Source of the DNA: an uncultured bacterium
Lineage (GTDB): Bacteria > Bacillota_I > Bacilli_A > RF39 > UBA660
Direction: 5' to 3'
Length of the DNA stretch: 6,901 bases
Assembly (NCBI GenBank): GCA_949286645.1
Contig: CASEDN010000082.1
Location: forward strand, 1 to 6,901
The number at the start of each line of letters is the position of its first letter. Within the stretch, counting starts at the first letter, position 1. Position numbers and translations under genes: made by a program. Below, piece after piece: positions 1-5,600 of the stretch. The notes under the pieces are model-generated. The model was not told where the DNA came from and made no database searches. It worked only from the letters and a program-made list of their open reading frames with translations.

Positions 1-1440
1 AGAATAGTAGATACAGGTACAATAGAGGCAGATCAAACTATTAACTATACCTTAAGAATATGGATAGATTATGATGCTACAACGGAAGAAGCAAGTGGAA
101 AGACATTTAAAGGAAAACTTAGAATAGAGGCAAAACAATCAGCAGGAGATGATCTTGCTACAACCATTATAGAAAATCTTACTGGAGGAAGTACTTACGA
201 TAATGGAACAGATACATTTATAACAGGAGAAGATCCTAATAATTATATTTGGTACTCAGGAAAGTTATGGAGAGCAGTGTCTGTAAATAATGAAGCAAAG
301 ACAACAAAGTTAGTAACTCAGTGGAATATAAGTGCAATTTCATATAATTCTAGTAATCAAACCAATTATGCAGGAAGTTATATGGAATCTTGGTTAAATG
401 ATACTAGTGTAGATGGTTTCTTAGGAAATTTAAGAGACCCAGATAAATTTATTGTAACTGATGCTGAGTGGAATGCTACATTAGATGCAACAGAGTTAGG
501 AAGTATAGAAAGACCTAATGGGGCACCAGTAAATCATGCTGTAGGACTTTTAAATGTATATGAATATCAGTCTAGTAATAACGGAGATATAAATGGCTAT
601 TTAAATAATGGACTTTGTTGGTGGACATTAACATCTTATAATACATCTGACATTCGTATTGTTGATAATAATGGAAATATCTCAACTGCTTATTCGTATC
701 GTAGGCGTGGCGTTCGTCCTTCGATAAATCTAAAATCTACCGTTAAAATAGTAGATGGTAATGGAACTGAAACTGATCCTTATCGATTAGAAGGAGATAA
801 TGATATTGATATTTCAGGGACATTACTTAACACACGATACAGTGGAGAATACATAAGATTTGGAACAGGTGAGAATAATTTATATCGTATAGTAAGTCAT
901 GAAACAGAAGGATTAACTAAGATAACTAGTGCCGAACCATTAAAAGATTCTGGAAATTTTAGAACCACTTTTTTTGGTGACAACATAAATTTTTCAAGTA
1001 CAAATACAATAGGAACTTTCTTGAATGGAGAATATCTAACAAATTATGTAGGTGCTGACTTTAATAATATGATAGAAGATAATACTACCTGGTATTTAGG
1101 AACAGTAGGAGATAATGTTTCTTATAAGCTTGCAAAATATACAGATGCTAACGGAATGGTTGTAACATCAAATGTAACACAAGCAAAAGTAGGCTTGCTT
1201 AGAATTGGAGAGTTAATGGCAGGGCAGTTTAATAGAACAGGTAGTGTTGCAACTTATTGGACTTTAACACCATATAATGCATCTTATCTTTATGAAGTAG
1301 ATTATTTAGGTAATGTTGGTTACCATGGTCCTTCTAATATAAGAAATGGTATACGCCCTTCATTAAACATAAAACAAAATGTAATTATAACAAGTGGAGA
1401 TGGAACCTTACAAAATCCTTTTGTAATTACTTTACAATAA
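1..1440 (+). CDS. Partial surface-type protein with two tandem DUF6273-like (C-type-lectin-like) repeats; 5' end outside the window
   Basis: The frame is open from base 1 to a TAA at 1438-1440, giving 479 residues. A GTG at 277 lies in the middle of this open frame and is not a credible start, so the gene begins before the window. Residues 1-45 (with YTLRIWIDYDA and GKTFKGKL) look like the last strands of a beta-sandwich domain common in low-GC Gram-positive surface proteins. Residues 81-263 and about 278-479 are two copies of one domain. Shared blocks are WRAVS/YRIVS, KLVTQ/KITSA, VGLLNVYEY/VGLLRIGEL, WWTLTSYN/YWTLTPYN and GVRPSINLK/GIRPSLNIK, each followed by a G-x-GT-x-x-x-PY/F ending. This WTL...RPS(I/L)N pattern matches my memory of DUF6273, a lectin-like or formylglycine-enzyme-like fold. 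The end (FVITLQ) has no LPXTG motif or membrane helix, so any anchor or signal peptide must be N-terminal. Export and a ligand-binding or adhesive role are inferred. A strong terminator separates it from the division genes. Confidence 0.8.
   Translation, partial: RIVDTGTIEADQTINYTLRIWIDYDATTEEASGKTFKGKLRIEAKQSAGDDLATTIIENLTGGSTYDNGTDTFITGEDPNNYIWYSGKLWRAVSVNNEAKTTKLVTQWNISAISYNSSNQTNYAGSYMESWLNDTSVDGFLGNLRDPDKFIVTDAEWNATLDATELGSIERPNGAPVNHAVGLLNVYEYQSSNNGDINGYLNNGLCWWTLTSYNTSDIRIVDNNGNISTAYSYRRRGVRPSINLKSTVKIVDGNGTETDPYRLEGDNDIDISGTLLNTRYSGEYIRFGTGENNLYRIVSHETEGLTKITSAEPLKDSGNFRTTFFGDNINFSSTNTIGTFLNGEYLTNYVGADFNNMIEDNTTWYLGTVGDNVSYKLAKYTDANGMVVTSNVTQAKVGLLRIGELMAGQFNRTGSVATYWTLTPYNASYLYEVDYLGNVGYHGPSNIRNGIRPSLNIKQNVIITSGDGTLQNPFVITLQ
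241..1437 (+). repeat. Two diverged tandem protein-level repeats (about 180-200 residues each)
   Basis: Unit 1 covers roughly 241-789 and unit 2 roughly 832-1437. They align at protein level through the blocks WRAVS/YRIVS, VGLLNVYEY/VGLLRIGEL, WTLTSYN/WTLTPYN and VRPSINLK/IRPSLNIK, and both end in a similar glycine-rich tail with a proline. At DNA level the identity is low, so this is an old duplication and not a recent tandem copy. Boundaries are approximate because they were set by eye. Confidence 0.75.
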
Positions 1441-1446
1441 ATAATT

Positions 1447-1484
1447 AAAGAAAAAGATTCTTGTCAAGAGTCTTTTTCTTTTTG
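1447..1484 (+). terminator. Strong intrinsic terminator after the surface protein gene
   Basis: The arms 1447-1462 and 1466-1481 pair over 16 bp, with one G-U pair, around a 3-base GTC loop. The right arm runs straight into a T-rich tail. The left arm begins with an A-rich stretch, so the hairpin could also act on the other strand, although no minus-strand gene is visible here. It starts 7 bases after the stop codon. It should isolate the surface protein transcript from the division operon. Confidence 0.88.
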
Positions 1485-1567
1485 TTTACACTTTTCTTGT
1501 CAAATGCTTTATTTGTCTAATTAAATCTTCTTTATTTTATTTACATTTTTTATGTTTTTGTGTAACA

Positions 1568-1573
1568 TATAAT
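1568..1573 (+). promoter_or_regulatory. Promoter of the mraZ operon (-10 box)
   Basis: A perfect TATAAT lies 40 bases before the mraZ ATG. The region about 17 bp upstream is a T-run (around 1545-1551) with only a poor match to TTGACA, and there is no TGn extension, so the -35 element is weak. Transcription should start near 1580, exactly where the first MraZ box begins, giving a leader of about 33 bases. The AT-rich stretch 1485-1567 between the terminator and this box contains no other gene or convincing element. Confidence 0.75.
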
Positions 1574-1579
1574 TAAGCA

Positions 1580-1607
1580 GTGGTAGACTGTGGGGAAAAG
1601 TGGGGGA
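1580..1607 (+). promoter_or_regulatory. MraZ operator: three GTGG boxes at 10-bp spacing
   Basis: GTGGTA, GTGGGG and GTGGGG begin at 1580, 1590 and 1600, exactly one helical turn apart. Known MraZ proteins bind short arrays of TGGG- or GTGG-type direct repeats about 10 bp apart in front of their own gene, so this array fits both sequence and location. It sits on the predicted transcription start, which suggests repression by blocking initiation. The third box also supplies the GGGGGA that serves as the mraZ ribosome site, so operator and translation signal overlap. Confidence 0.85.
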
Positions 1608-1612
1608 TAAAT

Positions 1613-2044
1613 ATGTTTATAGGAGAGTTTCATCATAATATCGATGATAAAGGTAGAATTGCTATACCATCTAAATATCGTGATATATTAGGTAAAGACT
1701 TTGTTATTACTCGTGGTGTAGAGCATTGTATCTATGTTTATCCTAATGATACTTTTAACCACATTGTTACAAAACTTGAAAGCTTACCTTTTACTAAAAA
1801 AGATGCTAGAGCTTTCACGCGCTTCTTTATGTCTGGTGCTACTGCCATTGAACTTGATAAACAGGGAAGAGCTAATATTCCAAGTTCCCTTGTTAGTTAT
1901 GCTAATCTATCTAAAAAATGTGTAATTGTAGGAACGGGAGATAGGTTAGAAATATGGGATGAGGAAGCATTTGATGAGTTTATGAGTTCTTGTAATGATG
2001 AAATGTCCGATATCGCTGAAAACTTATTTGAGGAGAAGATATAA
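1613..2044 (+). CDS. mraZ: Transcriptional regulator MraZ
   Basis: This 143-residue protein is full length for MraZ, the DNA-binding regulator at the head of the dcw cluster. It starts MFIGEFHHNID, the usual N-terminus. It has two SpoVT-AbrB-type swapped-hairpin halves, each with the conserved D-x-x-G-R loop: DDKGR at residues 11-15 and DKQGR at 82-86. The second half continues with NIPSSL and the typical VIVGTGDRLEIWD segment. MraZ forms ring-shaped oligomers that contact repeated boxes in DNA, and three such boxes lie just upstream, so autoregulation is likely. The ATG at 1613 was chosen over an in-frame GTG at 1580 because the latter would add 11 non-conserved residues encoded by the operator, and because GGGGGA at 1602-1607 stands 5 bases before this ATG. 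Its TAA shares a base with the rsmH ATG, so the two are probably translationally coupled. Confidence 0.96.
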   Translation: MFIGEFHHNIDDKGRIAIPSKYRDILGKDFVITRGVEHCIYVYPNDTFNHIVTKLESLPFTKKDARAFTRFFMSGATAIELDKQGRANIPSSLVSYANLSKKCVIVGTGDRLEIWDEEAFDEFMSSCNDEMSDIAENLFEEKI

Positions 2045-2967
2045 TGCATGAATCAGTATTACTTAATGAAACAGTAGAATCCTTAAATCTAAAAGATAAC
2101 AGTATTGCTGTTGATATGACTTTAGGCTTTGCAGGACATAGTAGTCAAATCTTAAAAAGAATTAAAAATGGGTATCTATTCGCCTTTGACCAAGACGAGG
2201 AAGCACTTGCCTATAGTAAAGATAAACTCTCTACTATCGGTAATAACTTCCAAATAATTGATTCTAACTTTGTCTATGCTAAAGATAAATTAAAATCATT
2301 AGGTGTAGAAAAAGTAGATGCTATTCTTTATGATCTTGGAGTATCAAGTCCTCAGTTAGATGAAGACTATCGTGGCTTCTCTTATAGATTTGATGCTCCC
2401 CTTGATATGAGGATGGATAAAGATAATAAGTTAAATGCTAAATTAATAGTTAATACTTATAGTTATGATGAATTAAAAAGAATCTTTAAAGACTATGGTG
2501 AAAGTAAATTTTCATCATCTATCGCTAGAAATATTGTTAAGTATAGGGAGACTAAGAAAATAGAAACTACTTTAGAATTAGTAGATATTATTAAATCCTC
2601 TGTTCCTTATAAGGAGAGAGTTAAAAAACATCCTGCTAAACAAATATTTCAAGCTTTAAGAATAGAAGTTAATGATGAATTAAACGTCTTAAAGAAATCT
2701 CTTGATGATAGTTTATCTATGTTAAATATTGGAGGAAGAATTGCTGTTATAACATTTCATTCTCTAGAAGATAAAATAGTTAAGAAAAAGTTTAATGAAA
2801 TGTGTGAGATAGATCCTTTATCTAAAGGATTACCTAATATACCTATAGATAAATTACCAGACTTTAAATTAATTACTAAAAAAGGAATAAAAGCTAGTAG
2901 TGAAGAGTTAGCTTTAAATAATAGAGCTCATTCTGCTACACTTAGAGTAATAGAAAGAATAAAATAG
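2044..2967 (+). CDS. rsmH: 16S rRNA (cytosine(1402)-N4)-methyltransferase RsmH (MraW)
   Basis: RsmH uses S-adenosylmethionine to methylate N4 of C1402 in 16S rRNA, in the decoding centre of the small subunit. The 307-residue length is normal for the family. Visible signatures are HESVLLNET at residues 2-10; the SAM-binding loop DMTLGFAGHS at 24-33, with Ala where many members have Gly; FAFDQDEEAL at 47-54, whose acidic residues bind SAM; LYDLGVSSPQLD at 95-106; FDAPLDMRMD at 116-125; HPAKQIFQALRIEVNDEL at 196-213; ITFHSLED at 236-243; and the C-terminal RAHSATLRV at 294-302. The ATG overlaps the mraZ stop as TAATG, and AGGAG at 2031-2035 stands 8 bases before it. The TAG stop is embedded in the ribosome site of ftsL. 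It is the usual second gene of the dcw cluster. Confidence 0.97.
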   Translation: MHESVLLNETVESLNLKDNSIAVDMTLGFAGHSSQILKRIKNGYLFAFDQDEEALAYSKDKLSTIGNNFQIIDSNFVYAKDKLKSLGVEKVDAILYDLGVSSPQLDEDYRGFSYRFDAPLDMRMDKDNKLNAKLIVNTYSYDELKRIFKDYGESKFSSSIARNIVKYRETKKIETTLELVDIIKSSVPYKERVKKHPAKQIFQALRIEVNDELNVLKKSLDDSLSMLNIGGRIAVITFHSLEDKIVKKKFNEMCEIDPLSKGLPNIPIDKLPDFKLITKKGIKASSEELALNNRAHSATLRVIERIK

Positions 2968-2972
2968 GAGGG
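2966..2972 (+). promoter_or_regulatory. Strong ribosome binding site of ftsL, overlapping the rsmH stop
   Basis: AGGAGGG begins on the second base of the rsmH TAG codon and ends 6 bases before the ftsL ATG. Ribosomes finishing rsmH therefore cover the ftsL start site, which suggests coupled translation. Confidence 0.85.
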
Positions 2973-2978
2973 ACACTT

Positions 2979-3278
2979 ATGGCTAAGAGAAAAGTAGTAA
3001 AAAGAGTTAAGATGAGTAAGTTTGAGCGTCTTATTTATACGTTTGCACTAGTATTGGCGATTAGTGCACCTCTAACAATAGTCTTTTCTAAAGCAACTTT
3101 GTCTAAAATAAACTTTGAAGTTGAGAAAACTAAAAAAGAAATAAGTGAACAGACTAAAACTAATGAGAGTTTATCTATGAAAATAAATGAGTTAGCATCA
3201 CTTGATAAAATAGAAGAAGTTGCCAAAGAACAAGGATTAAGTTATAATAATGATAACATTAAGAATATCGATGAATAA
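2979..3278 (+). CDS. ftsL: Cell division protein FtsL
   Basis: This small bitopic membrane protein of 99 residues has the standard FtsL plan: a basic cytoplasmic tail (residues 1-16, rich in Lys and Arg), one membrane helix (about 17-37) and an extracellular coiled coil (about 42-80) ending in LASLDKIEEVAKEQGL. That last block matches the usual FtsL ending in which a leucine-rich turn precedes an IEExAKExGL helix. Sequence conservation is low in this family, so topology, size and the position between rsmH and the division PBP gene carry much of the call. FtsL partners DivIC/FtsB and DivIB/FtsQ to activate the septal synthase; neither partner is encoded in this window. DivIC is a related small protein with the same layout, but its gene is not normally at this position. 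Confidence 0.9.
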   Translation: MAKRKVVKRVKMSKFERLIYTFALVLAISAPLTIVFSKATLSKINFEVEKTKKEISEQTKTNESLSMKINELASLDKIEEVAKEQGLSYNNDNIKNIDE

Positions 3279-3279
3279 T

Positions 3280-3288
3280 AGGAAGTGG
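3280..3288 (+). promoter_or_regulatory. Ribosome binding site that sets the PBP start at TTG 3294
   Basis: AGGAAGTGG matches the consensus AGGAGGTGA at seven of nine positions and stands 5 bases before TTG 3294. An in-frame GTG at 3285 lies inside this site, too close to its core to be served by it, so the TTG is the better start. Confidence 0.65.
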
Positions 3289-3293
3289 TAAAC

Positions 3294-5453
3294 TTGAAAA
3301 GAAAAAAGAGAAGAAAGAATGACATAAGATATAGTAAACTTTTAATAATTACTTCTCTTTTTTTGTTTGCTTTAATGGTTGTACGAGTAACTCAGCTTGC
3401 TTTAGCAGAGGAAATTGATGATACTAATTTACAAGCTTTAGCGAAACAGCGTACTACTAAAACGGATATTATTCAAGCAGAACGTGGTAATATTTATAGT
3501 AGTGATGGAGAAGCTTTAGCACAAAATGTTTCTTCATATAAGTTAATTGCATATCTTTCTCCATCTAGAACTACTGATGAAGATAATCCACAACATGTAG
3601 TAGATAAGGAAAAAACTGCTAGAGAGCTTGCTCCTATCCTTGGTGTTAGTGAAGAAGAAATCCTAAAATATTTAAGTAAAGAAGGAGTTTATCAAACTGA
3701 GTTTGGTAGTGCGGGCAAGGGACTTACTGAGCTTACCAAAGAGAAAATAGAAGCGCTAAAATTGCCAGGAATAGATTTTATAGAAAGTTTTAAAAGATAT
3801 TATCCTAAAGGGGATTTTGCTTCTTATGTTTTAGGTTATGCCAAAGAAGAAATTACTACAAATGAAGATGGTAGTGAAGAAACTACTATGACAGGAGAAA
3901 TGGGAATAGAACAGTATTATGATTCAACTTTAAAAGGAGAAGATGGTTATACTACATATCAAAAAGATTTGCGAGGCTATAAAATAGCAGGAACCAATGA
4001 AATAAGTAAAGAAGCAAGTGATGGTAAAGATATATACTTAACTATTAATAGTAGTATTCAGTTTTTTGTAGAACAAGCTTTAAGTGAGGCAGAAGCTAAC
4101 TATAACTATGAATGGTTTACTATAATGATAGCAGATGCTAAGACTGGAGCAATACTAGCATCAAGTACATCTCCTTCATTTGATCCTAATAAAAGAGATA
4201 TTACTAACTACTTAGATATGAACGTTTCTAGTCCTTATGAACCAGGATCAACTATGAAAATATTTACTTATATGGCAGCTATGGAACAGGGTGTTTATAA
4301 TGGTAATGAGACATATCATTCTGGTACTTATGTAACAACTGATGGGACAGAAATAGGTGACTGGAATAGAGCAGGTTGGGGAGATATTAGTTTTGATAGG
4401 GGGTTTGCTTTATCTAGTAACGTTGGAGTTATTAATTTAATTGATCGTCACTTATCAGCAGATATTCTTAGAAGTTATTTTAAAAAGTTAGGATTCAGTA
4501 AAAAGACAGGAATTGAATTACCTAATGAAAATCCTGGAGAACTTGATTTTAAATATGAGACAGAAATATTTAATGCTGGTTTTGGTCAAGGTATTACAAC
4601 TACACCAATTCAGAATATTCAAGCTTTAACTTCTCTTACAAATGGAGGAGTAATGTTAAAGCCTTATATCGTTGAAAAAATAGTTGATCCTGATACAGGT
4701 GAATCTGTTTATGAAGGAGAAAGAACAGAAGTAGATACTGTAGCTAGTGAAACTACGGTTAATAAAATTAAAGATTTAATGTGGGATACAGTTAATACAC
4801 CTGGTATGACAGGTGCAGGTTATCGTCTTGAAGGCTATAATTTGATAGGTAAAACAGGAACTGCTCAAATAGCTGATGAAAATGGTGGAGGTTACCTAAC
4901 AGGAGCGTCAGATATTATCTCTTCTTTTGCAGGTATTTATCCAAAAGATGATCCTAAAGTAATCATATATGCTTCAGTTAAAAGACCAGGTGGAGGCAAA
5001 CAAAATGTTATCTGGAAAGCTATTAAAGATATAGTTGTTAATATAAGTAAATATTATGGAACTGATCCTGAAACAACAAATGAGGAAGAACTAACTGAAT
5101 ATAGTCTTACATCTTATAAAAATAAAGATGTTACTTCATCTAAGTCTGAGTTAGAAAGTGTGGGTATTTCTGTAACTGCTATAGGTAATGGCAATAAAGT
5201 AATTAAGCAATATCCTTCTAAAGGAGATAAAGTAACAGCAGGTACAAGAGTGTTCCTCATTACTAATGATAGTAATTTAACTGTTCCAGATGTTAGTGGT
5301 CTTTCTAGTAAACAAGCAGAAGACTTATTAAAACTTTTAGGTATTAGTGTTAAATTAGAAGGTAATGGTTATGTTACGGGACAAAGTATTGGAGCAGGGA
5401 CGCCTATTAATGATAATATGGAAATAATTCTTAATTTAAGTCCTAAGTTCTAA
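3294..5453 (+). CDS. pbpB: Class B penicillin-binding protein with two PASTA domains (PbpB/FtsI type septal transpeptidase)
   Basis: This is the transpeptidase that cross-links septal peptidoglycan, working with an FtsW-type glycosyltransferase and activated by FtsL and partners. From the TTG start it has 719 residues, close to Bacillus PbpB. It has a basic cytoplasmic tail (1-15), one membrane helix (about 16-38), and a PBP dimer domain starting with AERGNIYSSDGEALA near 62-76. The catalytic domain shows all three motifs: STMK at 319-322 (Ser319 nucleophile), SSN at 374-376 and KTG at 520-522. Two PASTA repeats follow, at about 602-657 and 661-716; the second begins with TVPDVSGLS. PASTA-bearing class B PBPs of Bacillota include PbpB (two PASTA) and the sporulation enzyme SpoVD (one), so two repeats and a position after ftsL favour PbpB. 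The gene follows ftsL by 15 bases. The start may instead be GTG at 3285, adding three residues. Confidence 0.94.
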   Translation: MKRKKRRKNDIRYSKLLIITSLFLFALMVVRVTQLALAEEIDDTNLQALAKQRTTKTDIIQAERGNIYSSDGEALAQNVSSYKLIAYLSPSRTTDEDNPQHVVDKEKTARELAPILGVSEEEILKYLSKEGVYQTEFGSAGKGLTELTKEKIEALKLPGIDFIESFKRYYPKGDFASYVLGYAKEEITTNEDGSEETTMTGEMGIEQYYDSTLKGEDGYTTYQKDLRGYKIAGTNEISKEASDGKDIYLTINSSIQFFVEQALSEAEANYNYEWFTIMIADAKTGAILASSTSPSFDPNKRDITNYLDMNVSSPYEPGSTMKIFTYMAAMEQGVYNGNETYHSGTYVTTDGTEIGDWNRAGWGDISFDRGFALSSNVGVINLIDRHLSADILRSYFKKLGFSKKTGIELPNENPGELDFKYETEIFNAGFGQGITTTPIQNIQALTSLTNGGVMLKPYIVEKIVDPDTGESVYEGERTEVDTVASETTVNKIKDLMWDTVNTPGMTGAGYRLEGYNLIGKTGTAQIADENGGGYLTGASDIISSFAGIYPKDDPKVIIYASVKRPGGGKQNVIWKAIKDIVVNISKYYGTDPETTNEEELTEYSLTSYKNKDVTSSKSELESVGISVTAIGNGNKVIKQYPSKGDKVTAGTRVFLITNDSNLTVPDVSGLSSKQAEDLLKLLGISVKLEGNGYVTGQSIGAGTPINDNMEIILNLSPKF

Positions 5454-5479
5454 AGTAATATCTATTTGGTATTACTTTT
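5452..5479 (+). terminator. Hairpin terminator or attenuator after the PBP gene
   Basis: The arms 5452-5462 and 5468-5478 pair over 11 bp, with one G-U pair, around a 5-base loop. The left arm includes the last two bases of the TAA stop. The stem is mostly A-T, and only a short T-run (5476-5479) follows the paired CTTT, so termination may be partial. It lies just ahead of a separate ftsA promoter, which supports a transcript boundary here. Confidence 0.6.
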
Positions 5480-5504
5480 ACTATTTATTAGTTTGTAAAA
5501 AAAC

Positions 5505-5533
5505 TTGTTAAAAATATATTAATTATGTATAAT
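5505..5533 (+). promoter_or_regulatory. Sigma-A-type promoter for ftsA and the gene after it
   Basis: TTGTTA at 5505-5510 (four of six match TTGACA) and a perfect TATAAT at 5528-5533 are separated by exactly 17 bp. An A-run at 5497-5503 just upstream could act as an UP-like element. Transcription should begin near 5540, leaving a leader of about 60 bases before ftsA. No MraZ box array is present, so this promoter should be independent of MraZ. Confidence 0.75.
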
Positions 5534-5581
5534 TATTATAAGTGAAGATGATAATTTGAAGAATAAAAAAGCTAATGAAAG

Positions 5582-5590
5582 AAAGGTGGG
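5582..5590 (+). promoter_or_regulatory. Ribosome binding site of ftsA
   Basis: AAAGGTGGG lies 10 bases before ATG 5601, a slightly long spacing. The ATG at 5591 is in another frame that closes quickly. The ftsA frame has a TAA at 5595-5597, so ATG 5601 is the first possible start. Confidence 0.6.
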
Positions 5591-5600
5591 ATGTTAACTC

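Noticed and set aside
277..1440. GTG 277 as the true start of the surface protein
   Set aside because: The frame is open back to base 1, the upstream translation is protein-like and includes the first strands of repeat 1, and no ribosome site precedes 277.
1541..1565. TTACA...TGTAA inverted repeat upstream of the mraZ -10 box
   Set aside because: Five-base arms 15 bases apart in a T-rich tract are expected by chance and match no operator I know.
1580..1612. GTG 1580 as the mraZ start, adding 11 residues
   Set aside because: The extra codons are the operator boxes, the encoded residues are not part of MraZ, the GTG coincides with the predicted transcription start, and a ribosome site stands before ATG 1613.
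1734..1925. 63-codon + frame inside mraZ
   Set aside because: It is an out-of-frame shadow of a clearly conserved gene, has no ribosome site and gives a leucine-rich nonsense-like translation.
3035..3226. 63-codon minus-strand frame across ftsL
   Set aside because: It is antisense to ftsL and has no promoter, ribosome site or recognisable motif.
5585..5592. GGTGGGAT before ftsA as an MraZ box
   Set aside because: It is a single copy with no partner 10 bp away on either side and is explained by the ftsA ribosome site.
5556..5597. 13-codon TTG frame in the ftsA leader, ending just before the ftsA ATG
   Set aside because: It has no proper ribosome site and a rare start codon, and a frame this short is expected by chance; no regulatory codon run or attenuator hairpin accompanies it.
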